NCBI RefSeq assembly: GCF_031877795.1
Contig: NC_133932.1
Span: forward strand, 91,355,994-91,419,993
Source: Strix aluco
Lineage: Eukaryota > Chordata > Aves > Strigiformes > Strigidae
Reading direction: 5' to 3'
DNA length: 64,000 nucleotides
How positions within the stretch are numbered: the stretch's first letter is position 1; each line of letters begins with the position of its first letter. The notes beneath the pieces are model-generated. The model saw nothing but the letters and a program-made list of their open reading frames with translations, did no database searches and was not told the origin of the DNA. This document shows, one piece after another, positions 28,001-37,804 of this stretch. The position numbers and the translations under genes were made by a program.

Positions 28001-31000
28001 AGAATAAAAACAGGTGCTGAAAGATGATAAGTGGTTTAATAAAGAGAGAATTATTTATTTTTTTTTTTTAGCCAATGTGTGATAACCATGATGATGGTGA
28101 AACTGCTGCAATCATTTTATGTAATGTCTGTGGGAATTTGTGTACAGATTGTGACAGATTCCTTCATCTCCATCGGCGAACAAAAAGTCATCAGAGACAG
28201 GTAGAGTATACGTGACATCATGTTGTATGCACTTCATACATTCTGTGCATTTCCCCAATTAATGTATAAGCAAAAGGCAGTAGCAAGTATCACATCTGAA
28301 AATGGTGTTTTATTTTGGAGATGGGATATATAAGTTTCCATTTAATTCTTTTTAGCTATTTTCAGTTAATTTCTCTTTTCCTTTATCTTCTGAAGATTAG
28401 AAAATCATGTAGTAGTCCCTGATTCTAACTCTCATGCTACATCAGTTTTTTTCTCTCTTGTTCGAACATTTTTTAGGAGAATCTAGAAACTGCATAGACT
28501 TTCTTAAGTATACATTGGTTCTTTATTCCTGTTAAATTATATCTTCTTTACTACTTCTATCATATGAGTCAATGCTGTCAAGCCCTTCATTTTTAATGTA
28601 TATACATTTTTTTAATATCCAGGAAGACCACTTGACAACAAATATTCCTACTGGTTCCCTTATGTCACTTTTCTTGTACTTTTCAATATTCTTCCAGCTC
28701 TCGCTGTCTTTTCACATGTAAATATGTTGTCAGATCTGTAAGCTTGAAAATTTCCTGATTTCTTTTTGTTTTAAGGATTGAAACATCTTTCCTCTTTGAC
28801 TTAGATGAGTTTTTACAAACTGCTGTGTACTCTGCTAATTAGTGTTCTTTTGTGTTATTCTTTTATCCTTTTCATCTCTAAACTTGAAAGTACATTCTCC
28901 TTGGAGTATTTCTTTTTCTTACTGAAATTGATGTTGAAGATGTCTTTACCTTTGAACCTACTGAACATTTCCTCTTTCTTGACACTATTTCTGTTTTGGG
29001 GGGGGGGGGGGGGGGTTGTGGTCCTTTATTTTCCCCTTTTCCTCTGACTACTTATATTTGTGCAAAGGCTAAAATAGTAAACCTTGTCAATAAAGTTAAT
29101 TCAATGGAAATCATTCCTCTTCTCCATCTCCTAGAGTGCATCTACATTAGTTTTTTAGTTACGATCAGGAATGGGCTTTTAAAGCAGATATGATCATCTC
29201 TCCTTAACGTGACTTGGTTTGTGTTATAGAGCAGCCTTGGAGTGCATGAACTGGGTTCCTTTTAGGTGAAACTAAAATCAAAAAAAAAGATAGATGCAGG
29301 GACACACTGCTAATTGCTAGTGGTTGTTCAGTGCAAGGGATCAGCTGGTCTAGAGCACGTGTGATGTAAACTTCAGATCACTGGCACAGAGTTTCACTCT
29401 ACAGATCTCCTCCTTGGTGCCTCAGCATTTGCAGCGTAGGCTCAGCCTGGAAGTTCCATGTGGATCTATTATCTTCTATTTCTTAGCCAGAATCTTTGCA
29501 ATCACCTTTGAAATTTTCCTGTTTTGTCATCCTAAGTAGATGAGTTTACATGTCTACTCTTTTGTCATGGCCTCAGTATGGTCTGGTCTCATTTATTTTC
29601 CTGAATTCTCCTGTATAGCCTGTTCAGATTACAGTTGATAAAAAGTAAGTTCTTATCTCATAGAAATCCTCACATCTCTCCTTTAATCTGTCCAAAATCT
29701 TCCTATTTACTTCTAAAAGCATGTTTAGACGTCTACTCTTTATTCACCACCTTTACCTTCACATCTCTCATGTTAAGCCTCTCAAGTTACATTTTAAATT
29801 CTGTAATGTTCCCTGTCTCCTCTTTTCTGTTAGCTTCCTGTTCTTTGTCCAACTTCTGTCATATATACCTCTGCAATGTATTTTCTCTCCCTCCAAGAAA
29901 GGACAGCCTGTAAGTTACTATGACCTGCTTATGTGAATCCTTTGTGAAGCAGTTAGGGATTTTTCCCAGATTATAATAAGAATTAAAGTTTAAATTGAGT
30001 GTATACATCCATACCCAGGAAAATTCTAACTTTTATTGCTTTGCAGGTAAAATGAATGAAAACAGAACTGCCTTCAAAACTTAGAAAAGGAGAGACTGTA
30101 TGAGGTGCACTAGGGATCTCATGCACTTTTTTAATTTTGCAAAGGTTTTGTGTTGTTCTCATTGTAGCCAAAAATATCCACTGTGTATTTCTGTGAAAGT
30201 CAAAAATACTAATATTACACACTTTTATAGTTGTTATTGCATAGCACATATTATTAAGACCATAATTGTCAGTGTTGCTTTGATAAACTACTAGCATGGC
30301 TACATGAAGATATTTCTAATGTTTCCTTGTGGCCTACTGGATGAGTTGAATAGTAGTCATGAAGTCCAAGCTCCATATTTTTAAAATTAGAAAAAACATC
30401 GTGCAGCTCTGCTCTTAGCATTGCTGCACTGTTGTTTACCAGACACATTAGCTCGAGCATTAATTTTACATATTTTTACTTCTAAAAACACAAAGCCTTT
30501 TTCCATTCTGCAATATGTACAAATTGCAGAATGCATTAAAAAAAAAATAGTTTGCAGTAGACAAACTGCAGAATCTATAAAACATCTGATGAAAATCCAA
30601 AGAGACAGTGACAAAAATAACATAGAGATGGTCTTTGTTATCTGTTTGGTTAACCTGACAGGTATTCAAAGAAGAAGAAGAAGCTATCAAAGTTGATCTC
30701 CACGAGGGTTGTGGTAGGACCAAACTTTTCTGGCTGATGGCATTAGCGGATTCTAAAACGATGAAGGCTATGGTGGAGTTTAGAGAACAGACAGGTAAAA
30801 CAAAACTATTATTTCTTGCTCTTTATCCTGATTATTTTTACCTTTTACCTGAGCAGTTGTCCAAAAAAAACAGTTGGGGTTTTCACCTGCTTCAGGGCAA
30901 TGCTTTTAATTTTTTGTTAATAGAAAGAAAATAGTTTTTGTAAGAATTGCTGTTTTTCTGATTGTTTTCTGTGATTGTTTAGATGTCTGTTGTTAGAATA

Positions 31001-34000
31001 TCAGTTCCCTATGTTTCATTGCAATGATTTTTGTGGTTTTTTTACTTTTGCGGACCTAGGCAAACCGACCACCAGCAGTTCTGAAGCATGTCGTTTCTGT
31101 GGTTGTAGGAGTGGAACGGAATTGTCAGCAGTGGGAAGCGTTTGTTCTGATACAGATTGCCAGGTGTGTATTAACAAATACCAATCATCATGAATTACAT
31201 AAATAGAAGGGACTGCAGGATCAAATTGATTCCTTATTTCAAGTAAACCTTGTTCATCCCTGTGGTCCATTTTAAATCAGACCTCTCATATGAAAATATT
31301 GACTATTATATTGTAATTCAAATTGAATATTATATTGTAATTCAAATACTTCCAAGATTGTAAATGTTTAGTTTAATTACAGGGACAAACACCAATAATC
31401 AAACAAAACACTAGGTAGTTTCATTATTATCTTCAAAAGTATCTCAAGTTTTCACAATAGCGTTCCAGGTGTAAAGTAAAATATACACTGTCAACGTAAA
31501 GTCTAGCTTGCTAAAACTAGCTTGCATAACAGCCTGTTTATATTAAATGAGCATAAAACATTTAAGACTTGGCCAGGTTTTCAACTGTATCCATGTGTCC
31601 TGAGTGTTTTGTGCCCACCATTACAGGTACAGTTGGCAGAGGGCCAAATCCTAACCAGTTTCTTAGTCTACCCTGTTTATTTCTGTTTATGTGTGGCAAA
31701 TTTGTCGTCTCTTTTTTTTTTTTTTCCTCTCTCTCTCAGCCTATTGAATGTATTATATTATTGTCAATTAATTCAGTGCAATTCATTGTTAGCTTCTGGG
31801 CAACTTTTATAAAGTTTTCTACTTACTAGGGATAGGAATTAGACGTGGTTAAGATACCATTTCCATGTAAAAAGTGCTTTGTAGTGGTCAATGATCAGCT
31901 CCTAATGCGTTCTTAAGAGTGGGTTACTTCATACCTTTCCTGAAGGACCTAAATCTGCAGGTATCTTAAAGGCTGTTAATACAGGACAAGCAGTGTTTAT
32001 GTAGGAGGCAGTTAATACACAAAATACACAGGGAGGATTAAAGAGTATTTCTCTTTATACTAAAATTAAAAGTTAAAATTTAAAAATTATGGCTTCATTA
32101 TACCATTGCTATTCAGGAGTAGCATAAGTAAATGAAGGTATCGCTTCTACTTTTAAGTACCCAAGATGTACAGTTTTTCCCAAGTACCTGCTGTAGCAGT
32201 AAACAACGTGAATCACAAGTCTGTTGTCTTAGTTTATTGCACAAAACAGCAATCCTTCAAAGAGCAACACTATATCAAACCATTCAGTGGAGGGGGAAGA
32301 AAAAGATTAATTATTTACTTTTAATAGGAGTATGCTAAAATTGCCTGCAGCAAGACACACCCCTGTGGTCATCCATGTGGAGGCGTTAAGAACGAAGAGC
32401 ACTGTTTGCCGTGCTTGCATGGCTGTGATAAGAACGCTGCAACTCTTAAACAAGATGCTGATGACATGTGCATGATCTGCTTTACTGAAGCACTTTCAGC
32501 AGCACCAGCTATTCAGGTTTATCTTTTTTTTTTTTCCCCCCTTTTAAGGGGTTAATATTATGGTTGTAATGCTAAGTGTGGAAGAAGTTAAAATATAAAG
32601 TCCTTCAAATTATACCCTTAAAAATTTCAAAACAGGCACCAGAGCAATACGTTAGTTACTGAAAAATCTTTCTTTTTGTCTGGCATTACTGCTATTTCAA
32701 GAAAGAAGGTTGTATCCATTTAGTTTCCTGTGTCTCCTTTATTAAAATATATGGTATTTCATCAATGAGAAAAGCAACTGAGGTAATTAATGGATATACT
32801 TCATATACATTTCATATATCCAGTAGTGGTTTTGGACTGGAAAGGCTATTTTAACAACCATTTTATATTCTTTCTCTTTGTTAAGAAGAAAATAGGGGTC
32901 TTCTAGGACCCCTATCTAGGATATTAATTTTGGAATTAATATAAGTTTTCAGTTAAAAGTAAATAACTACTTCTGTTTTAGTGGTTAATGTAACTTCAGT
33001 GTTCACTTACATGTATTCTTTTCTAAAGCTGGACTGCAGCCACGTTTTCCATTTGCAATGCTGTCAACGAGTACTAGAAAACAGATGGCTTGGGCCAAGG
33101 ATAACTTTTGGGTTTATGTCCTGTCCTATTTGCAAGGTAAATGAGCTATGTGTTTACTGCCTAGGTCAATCAAGTTACTTCATACTGTCTTGGCTTTTCC
33201 TTTTTTTTTAAAAAAAATGGTATATTGCCTGTTACAACATGAATTACTTACGTGTTACTTGTTTCCTTAATTTCTTATGTCACTGAAAAAAGAATATCAT
33301 TGATGCATCTTTTTACCTTCCTCTACTGTTCTCTGAAGTAAGGGTCCTCTTAAAAAGAAAGCATAATGGAGACATTATCTTAATGCTGTTCTATTCTTAG
33401 CACCATCAGCTTGTAAATTCCCCATATTTGGGGACAGTGGGAAGGGGAAGAAGTAATCTTAATGCACATTAGCTGAAGCAGGAAACTTGGCTTCTCTATT
33501 ATACTAACGGCTTTTAAAGCTGCTTTGCTTTTCACTAAGAGGACAAAGCTGAAGAATGTATGTACTTAGTTCAGCTTAAATTGCTAAAAATTCCTCTTGT
33601 ACTCTACAAAATCATAACTGCTGTAAGCAAAAGCATATATTAGCTTCTGGGAAGGAGAGCATCTTAACACCCTAGGAATATGAAATCTGTGAATGGTCAG
33701 CCATTATGCATGCTGTGTTTCTTCTCTTGTGCTGTATTTTGGTAATATATGGCAATAGCTTGTGATCATTAAATGATAAAGACCTGGTGTAGAGGACTGT
33801 CAGTCATTATTCTTAATTGCTGAGCAGTAAGTCAAAAAGGACCAAAACTAGAGAAAATATACAATCAGAATATTCCTGTGCTGTGGTGAATATTTCATGT
33901 ACTCTTTACCATCCTCTGTGCTTGTTACAGTCCATTGTAAGTGGTGATGATTTCATATAACAAAATGCCATCTAAAAAGCATTCCTGGTTACTGTCTTTG

Positions 34001-37000
34001 CAGCAAACAAAGTATATACTATATCAGCCATTTTTTGAAATGTCCTTTGCCTGAGCTCTTAGGTTTTTATGACATCCGTTACGCTATTTGTGTTTGACTG
34101 TAATACAAATTATCACAGCTGTTGTAATAAAGATGCAAGATATTTTAATCAGTTTTTTATTTCAGAACAAAATCAATCATACAGTATTAAAGGATTTGCT
34201 TGATCCAATCAAAGAACTCTATGAAGATGTAAGGAGAAAAGCACTAATGAGATTGGAGTATGAAGGGCTGCACAAGAGTGAGGCCATCACAACCCCAGGT
34301 GTTAGATTTTACAATGACCCAGCTGGCTACGCTATGAACAGATACGCTTACTATGTTTGCTACAAGTGCAAAAAGGTATGACGATGAGTACTTTCTCAAA
34401 TTAAATGTATGTTCTAGTTTCAACAGTAATTTCTTAAAGAGTGGAACATATATTTAATATACCATGTATGGAGTAGGAAAGCAGGAAAATAAATTGTTGG
34501 TAAATCATAATTTAAAAGAAGTGTTGAGCAAATTAGATGTACATAGTGTCTTACTTTGTAAAGCTCAAAAGTATCTACAGAGCAGTTCAGAAACCAAAAG
34601 CATATTGAGGTGATGGCCGCCTTAGAAGAATGTGCAGATGATACTGTGTCAGAACACCAACCGTCCCTTTGCCAACTCATACTTTACATGGCCATTAAAA
34701 TAGAATAAACATAAGCTTTATTCTTTGATATGGAGAGTTCCTCACTAAGATTCCACCTAAATACTACTTTTACCCAAGCTGGAGTTCATTGCAACTGCAG
34801 TAAACTGATTTTGGGGCAGAAGTGTTAGAAGAGTGAAAAAGGAGAGTAGAAAGAGGAAATGTGTGGTCTAGCCTGGTGGACTCTGGGACATACGTGTACA
34901 GTTTTCTTCAGGTAGAGAATATGCAATTTATACAGAAGACAAAAATCGTATACCAAGAGCCCCTGGTTTCCCCACCAGCAGAGAAGAGACGTTCTTGATC
35001 TGTGGTTAGAGACTATGGTTAGAGAAATTTTGGATAATCAATGAATCCCCTCCCATTGCTTCTTTCATCTGAAGCTGATTTTAGTGCCCATCTTGATCAG
35101 CCCTTCTTCCTTGTTCCCTTAGGAATGAATGGAATAAGGCAGTCTCATGATAAAATTTTCAAGGGAAACCCCAACATTTTGTTTAATGGAAGTGCACAAT
35201 TTGGAAATAAGAGGAGAAAGTATTAACTTACATATGCTAGAGAAGAGCAGTAATGAATCCCTCTAGCTTGTTACTACAGAGTTACTCAGTTTGCTTCTGT
35301 TCCTGCCTCCCACAGTTAATCACTTTTTCACTCCACATCCTTTAGCAACCTGCCTACTGGCTTTTTTACCTCCCTTACAAAAATGATTTCTTTTTTCATC
35401 TTACTGTCTTTCGGTTTTAGTCCTGTCCCTGTTTTTCATTATGCTTTCCTTCCAGTATTTTAATACTCAGTATTTCAGTGTTTTTCTTACTGCCCTATTT
35501 TTCCTTCCTATCTCATTATTGCCTTTTGTACTGTGTCCATATGTCTGAACAACAACATTCAACTATGGAATTTCTAACTTACTTCCTTCCTCCGGCATCT
35601 GTTCACCCCAAACTACTACCTAATTCCCTGGCATACATTCCATAGGACTCTTCCTTTTCTTTTTTAGCCTGTAGATGTTGGGGGATGGTGGGCTTCTTAA
35701 ATTTTTCCTTCATCATAGTTGCCTTGAGACCACTTCCTTATCCTTTTACAATCACTGCAAAAAGGTGAGAACTGCTGAGAGCAAGAATTTGGTGCATTAT
35801 CTAGTTAGTGAATAATATGGTCACAAAGGAAGCAAGGAAGTTACTCGTTGCCTCATCTCACTACTCCATGTGAAAACACTTTAGTATAAGAGGAAATTCA
35901 TCAGAGTTGGCAGTCTTGGTGCATTTTTGTGCCCAGTGTATCCTGGTAGAGTAAGATCAGAAAGTAGAATGAATTTGTAGAAAATAGAAGAATTCTAATT
36001 ATAAGGGATCCCACGTGAGCCTAAGAACTGACACTCCTTTTGGCTAGTAAAAAGCCCTCCTGATAGAATCTTTTCTCTGCTATCTGCAGCCTCAGTCCTG
36101 TCTTCCTTACACACTGTGTTCGTAGAGCATCCAAATACTGTTTCACAAGCCTTACAGTCACTTGCATAGGCCAGAGAACGTTGCACAATTTTTGGTCTTG
36201 TTTATCCTGAGATGGAGAGACATTGTCTTAGTACCTCAAAGACATGTATGTAGAGTCAGAGTTGAGAGTTATCAGAGTAGTGGAGACAACAGTAATGACC
36301 CTTATTCATCATTTTCCCCTTACACATTGAATTTGTTAAAATAATAGTTGTCTCTGGTTTAATGTCCAATCATTTCTCTATGAAATTTAGGCATATTTTG
36401 GTGGTGAAGCTCGTTGTGATGCTGAGGCTGGACAAGGAGATGACTATGATCCAAGAGAGCTTATTTGTGGTGCATGCTCTGATGTTTCAAGGGCTCAGGT
36501 AAGTAAAGAACTTGTATTCATGGGTTTTATTTCATTCTGAAGCTCCGAGTACTTGAGCTGTACAATAACTCACAGTAATTTGTAATTATATGTGTTGTGT
36601 AATATTAATATATACTACAGAATGTAGAAATGTGTTGTTCAGATTGTTACAGCATGGCTATTTCGTTTATTGGTGCTTGTTTTCTTTTGTTTAGATGTGT
36701 CCCAAACACGGTACAGATTTCTTAGAATACAAATGCCGCTACTGCTGTTCAGTTGCTGTTTTTTTCTGTTTTGGGACAACGCATTTTTGCAATGCTTGCC
36801 ATGATGATTTCCAAAGAATGACAAGCATCCCTAAAGAAGAACTCCCACACTGTCCTGCAGGTAGTATTTTTATAAAGCATTTCTAAATTCTGAGATTAGT
36901 AATTAGTTCTAATTGATATTCTTATCTTTTCTTGCTGATGATTTTTAGGAAAACCAGAGGGTCAGTCATACAAATTTTAAATTCAGTACCTTGAATAATT

Positions 37001-37804
37001 TTAGAATGGGTTTGTTGTATGCCTGTGTTTGATTTTTTTGTTTTTCTGGCAATAATACAGGCAATGTCATCACCCTGATCCTTTAAACTCTGGATACTTT
37101 GATACAGAAAGGCATTCCAATTTACCTACACCAATTCAGACTCCAGATGAGATTCCTGATATAGCCTTAGAATTATTTTTTTACTGCAGAGTGTAACTCT
37201 TGTCCATATTTACGGATTTTGCTTTTAGATTGTGCTAATTTCTTCCCCAGTATTAATGAGATGAAACTTACTTTGTGATTCTCCATATAAGCTTTTTGCC
37301 TTTTTTTACCTTGAATTAGATTTATTTAAAATTGCACAGCAGTTTGACTGTTTTTTTTTCCTTTTGAATACCAGTTCAACATTTGATGTAACTGTTTTAA
37401 GGAGCTTACAGTTTTTGCTCATGTTTTGTCAGATCTAGTTGGATGGCATTTTCTCTCTTGGCCTATTCAGCTTCTAAACTTCTCGCTTGAATTTGACCGT
37501 GTGAAAGCACCTTTGTATCTGCTGTTTCTTAAGCCTTTATTTTTGATGCCTTCTCAGTTCATATTACAGACTGTATTACCTTCACTTAACTTGTGTTTTG
37601 AGGAAGTGTAATCTATGTTTATTTACACTGAAGTCTCCAACCATTAATTGTTTCGTTTCTTTTCCCCTCACCCTTAAATTCACTGTAGGTCCCAAAGGTA
37701 AACAACTTGAAGGAACAGAATGTCCACTTCACGTTGTCCATCCACCCACTGGTGAAGAGTTTGCTCTGGGTTGTGGGGTTTGCAGAAATGCTCACACTTT
37801 TTAG
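1..37804 (+). CDS. MYCBP2: MYCBP2 (PAM/Highwire/RPM-1) E3 ubiquitin ligase, C-terminal 28 exons
   Basis: Twenty-eight exons splice in one continuous frame (4,809 nt, 1,602 residues plus stop) and match the C-terminal third of MYCBP2, about human residues 3039–4640 (window residue + 3038, checked at Cys4520 and at the C-terminus). The gene enters from the left; its start is outside. Domains in window residues: a Cys/His zinc-finger-like segment at ~170–200, the DOC/APC10-like domain at ~656–815, B-box at ~1183–1225, RING-H2 at 1352–1403 and the tandem-cysteine RCR domain from ~1404 to the end. The family is a large neuronal E3 ligase that works with FBXO45 and controls axon growth, synapse formation and axon degeneration; known targets include DLK/MAP3K12 and NMNAT2. 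Its RCR domain relays ubiquitin between two cysteines and esterifies it onto Thr/Ser. Identity rests on near-identity to the vertebrate protein as I remember it. No frameshift or premature stop is seen. Confidence 0.98.
1873..2042 (+). CDS. MYCBP2: MYCBP2 exon w2, Gly/Cys-rich zinc-binding-like segment
   Basis: Acceptor gatgtag|GT, donor AAG|gtattt. It encodes a Gly-rich segment with several cysteines (CGRYAGG…[12 protein letters not shown]…CDRCREK) that completes the Cys/His cluster begun in the previous exon. It is very strongly conserved in the family. Confidence 0.96.
2833..3077 (+). CDS. MYCBP2: MYCBP2 exon w3
   Basis: Acceptor tttctctag|ATT, donor GCAAG|gtaatt, phase 2 at the end. It encodes the [14 protein letters not shown]…LYLQTLAR linker. 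No named domain is recognised. Confidence 0.95.
3768..3935 (+). CDS. MYCBP2: MYCBP2 exon w4
   Basis: Acceptor gatgcag|G, donor CCAAG|gtactt. It encodes the [13 protein letters not shown]…[10 protein letters not shown] segment. The intron that follows opens with a 32-base A run only 64 bases after the donor. Confidence 0.95.
3999..4030 (+). repeat. A32 homopolymer tract
   Basis: Thirty-two uninterrupted adenines, 64 bases after a MYCBP2 splice donor. It could be a simple tract or the tail of a decayed retroposed fragment, but no source sequence is visible upstream. Its length is prone to sequencing error. Confidence 0.9.
5604..5761 (+). CDS. MYCBP2: MYCBP2 exon w5
   Basis: Acceptor ctttgtag|T, donor GCAG|gtaagg, phase 1 at the end. 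It encodes [12 protein letters not shown]…RRRVNSGDA. Its Ser and basic residues (RSYS, RRRVNS) resemble phosphorylatable motifs; that reading is inference only. Confidence 0.95.
6197..6396 (+). CDS. MYCBP2: MYCBP2 exon w6
   Basis: Acceptor tttgaatag|AA, donor ATGGAG|gtatta. It encodes [17 protein letters not shown]…[11 protein letters not shown], the start of a predicted helical region. Confidence 0.95.
7619..7768 (+). CDS. MYCBP2: MYCBP2 exon w7
   Basis: Acceptor tattttag|GCT, donor GAACAA|gtaagt. It encodes [13 protein letters not shown]… and ends in an acidic run ([18 protein letters not shown]). Exactly 50 codons in phase 0. Confidence 0.95.
7851..8004 (+). repeat. Low-complexity A/C-only block
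   Basis: About 150 bases made almost only of A and C (runs such as aaaacaaaaaaccaaaa), with very few G and T. The transcribed (+) strand carries the A/C version, so the pre-mRNA has a long, nearly unstructured A/C tract. The 128-codon open frame across it is a composition artefact. Confidence 0.85.
10602..10762 (+). CDS. MYCBP2: MYCBP2 exon w8
   Basis: Acceptor gcatcttag|GAA, donor TTAAG|gtaagc. It encodes [18 protein letters not shown]…QQMALR. It follows one of the longer introns in the window (~2.8 kb). Confidence 0.95.
11326..11482 (+). CDS. MYCBP2: MYCBP2 exon w9, followed by a GC–AG intron
   Basis: Acceptor gttttcag|G. It encodes [14 protein letters not shown]…[11 protein letters not shown]. 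The frame and the family protein (…MSQ|ELC… in human) require the exon to end at 11,482, where the sequence is CAG|gcaagt. This is a strong GC-type donor; no GT donor fits the frame nearby. Confidence 0.93.
12141..12365 (+). CDS. MYCBP2: MYCBP2 exon w10, DOC/APC10-like domain part 1
   Basis: Acceptor ttttcacag|GAA, donor CTTGGG|gtaaga; 75 codons. It encodes [16 protein letters not shown]… with the [14 protein letters not shown] ligand-loop-like motif typical of DOC-type jelly-roll domains, then [17 protein letters not shown]. Vertebrate orthologues as recalled have Ser where this has Cys (ARYVS→ARYVC). Confidence 0.95.
13001..13066 (+). CDS. MYCBP2: MYCBP2 exon w11, DOC domain part 2 (22 codons)
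   Basis: Acceptor tctgttgcag|AAC, donor AAGCAG|gtaaac. A 66-base exon encoding [17 protein letters not shown]…, too short to stand out as an ORF and placed by frame and homology. Confidence 0.94.
15281..15520 (+). CDS. MYCBP2: MYCBP2 exon w12, DOC domain part 3
   Basis: Acceptor gtttaatag|GTA, donor TCCCAG|gtggga; 80 codons. It encodes [18 protein letters not shown]… through [14 protein letters not shown], the end of the DOC/APC10-like fold, then a linker. Confidence 0.95.
15656..15754 (+). CDS. MYCBP2: MYCBP2 exon w13
   Basis: Acceptor tcttccag|GTA; chosen donor CACAAT|gtattt. This keeps the three residues VHN, matching VYN in the human protein as I recall it. A second in-frame donor lies 9 bases upstream (AAA|gtacac) and would drop VHN. 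It encodes [19 protein letters not shown]…. Confidence 0.88.
16729..16809 (+). CDS. MYCBP2: MYCBP2 exon w14 (27 codons)
   Basis: Acceptor ttatgaag|GCA, donor AAGCAG|gtttgt. It encodes [20 protein letters not shown]…. The polypyrimidine tract is modest (gcttttttatgaag). Confidence 0.93.
18041..18307 (+). CDS. MYCBP2: MYCBP2 exon w15
   Basis: Acceptor gtttggatag|GTG, donor AGGCAG|gtgagt; 89 codons. It encodes [20 protein letters not shown]… and a long helical segment to [10 protein letters not shown]. The third-base composition is more GC-rich than in the surrounding introns, as expected for coding sequence. Confidence 0.96.
21129..21412 (+). CDS. MYCBP2: MYCBP2 exon w16
   Basis: Acceptor ttttctccag|GTA, donor TCCAG|gtttgt, phase 2 at the end. 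It encodes [20 protein letters not shown]… to VTLPMIFNS, including the Thr/Gly-rich [15 protein letters not shown] loop. Confidence 0.96.
21698..21794 (+). CDS. MYCBP2: MYCBP2 exon w17
   Basis: Acceptor cctttgcag|C, donor GCAGCA|gtaagt. It encodes [15 protein letters not shown]…IKDMAA. It is followed by a ~2.9 kb intron. Confidence 0.95.
24691..24810 (+). CDS. MYCBP2: MYCBP2 exon w18 (40 codons)
   Basis: Acceptor tctttaacag|GGT, donor ACCAGA|gtaaga. It encodes [19 protein letters not shown]…RCIATTR. Confidence 0.95.
26314..26415 (+). CDS. MYCBP2: MYCBP2 exon w19 (34 codons)
   Basis: Acceptor tttcaatag|CTA, donor CAGATG|gtgaga. It encodes [19 protein letters not shown]…GQQKQM. Confidence 0.95.
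28072..28200 (+). CDS. MYCBP2: MYCBP2 exon w20, B-box-type zinc finger
   Basis: Acceptor tttttttag|CCA, donor AGACAG|gtagag. It encodes [10 protein letters not shown]…[20 protein letters not shown]…SHQRQ. The spaced Cys and His residues form the B-box-like zinc finger that precedes the RING in this family. Confidence 0.95.
28998..29015 (+). repeat. G18 homopolymer tract
   Basis: Eighteen consecutive guanines in a MYCBP2 intron, in the RNA-sense strand. It could form a G-quadruplex, or be a length artefact of sequencing. Confidence 0.85.
30662..30794 (+). CDS. MYCBP2: MYCBP2 exon w21
   Basis: Acceptor aacctgacag|GTA, donor GACAG|gtaaaa. It encodes [20 protein letters not shown]…MVEFREQTG, the linker between B-box and RING regions. 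Confidence 0.95.
31060..31163 (+). CDS. MYCBP2: MYCBP2 exon w22, Cys-rich segment
   Basis: Acceptor ggacctag|GC, donor TGCCAG|gtgtgt. It encodes [19 protein letters not shown]…CSDTDCQ, the first zinc-binding cysteines (CRFC…C…C) upstream of the RING. Confidence 0.95.
31303..31350 (+). repeat. 25-bp tandem duplication
   Basis: The block TATTATATTGTAATTCAAA occurs at 31,304 and again at 31,329 with a 25-base period. It is intronic and short. Confidence 0.8.
32328..32516 (+). CDS. MYCBP2: MYCBP2 exon w23, Cys/His-rich segment and RING part 1
   Basis: Acceptor tttaatag|GAG, donor ATTCAG|gtttat; 63 codons. It encodes [19 protein letters not shown]…, a cluster of Cys/His pairs (CLPCLHGC), then the first RING pair CMIC (window residues 1352 and 1355). 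Confidence 0.96.
33029..33136 (+). CDS. MYCBP2: MYCBP2 exon w24, RING-H2 part 2
   Basis: Acceptor ttctaaag|CTG, donor TGCAAG|gtaaat; 36 codons. It encodes [20 protein letters not shown]… ending SCPICK. C-x-H-x2-H-x2-C plus CPIC complete the RING-H2, which recruits the E2. Confidence 0.97.
34166..34375 (+). CDS. MYCBP2: MYCBP2 exon w25, helical linker between RING and TC domain
   Basis: Acceptor tatttcag|AAC, donor AAAAAG|gtatga; 70 codons. It encodes [19 protein letters not shown]…YVCYKCKK. The last residues begin the zinc-binding tandem-cysteine domain. Confidence 0.97.
36391..36498 (+). CDS. MYCBP2: MYCBP2 exon w26, TC domain with upstream relay cysteine
   Basis: Acceptor gaaatttag|GCA, donor GCTCAG|gtaagt; 36 codons. 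It encodes [18 protein letters not shown]…. The TGT at 36,415–36,417 corresponds to human Cys4520, the first relay cysteine that accepts ubiquitin from the E2. The GAG at 36,457–36,459 corresponds to catalytic Glu4534. Numbering was obtained by counting along the human protein as I recall it. Confidence 0.97.
36695..36860 (+). CDS. MYCBP2: MYCBP2 exon w27, TC domain with esterifying cysteine
   Basis: Acceptor ttgtttag|ATG, donor CTGCAG|gtagta, phase 1 at the end. It encodes [19 protein letters not shown]… The TGT at 36,767–36,769 matches Cys4572, which transfers ubiquitin to Thr/Ser. The following Phe (4573), Phe4578, His4583 (CAT at 36,800–36,802) and Phe4586, which build the substrate pocket, are all present. 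Confidence 0.97.
37689..37804 (+). CDS. MYCBP2: MYCBP2 terminal coding exon w28
   Basis: Acceptor cactgtag|GT. It encodes [20 protein letters not shown]…[10 protein letters not shown] and a TAG stop at 37,802–37,804. The C-terminus is identical to the mammalian one as recalled. Confidence 0.97.

Larger units (their letters stand above)
18308..30661 (+). other. MYCBP2: MYCBP2 introns, third block (between exons w15 and w21)
   Basis: Long AT-rich introns. Contents: a 43-base-period local duplication at 19,759–19,817; a purine run ending in poly-A at ~22,246–22,290; an unassigned ~110-codon open stretch at ~23,270–23,601; and an 18-base G run at 28,998–29,015. No transposon or RNA gene could be identified by eye. 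Confidence 0.55.
30795..37688 (+). other. MYCBP2: MYCBP2 introns, fourth block (between exons w21 and w28)
   Basis: AT-rich introns flanking the RING and TC exons. The only structure I can point to is a 25-base tandem duplication at ~31,303–31,350. No other gene is seen on either strand. Confidence 0.55.
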
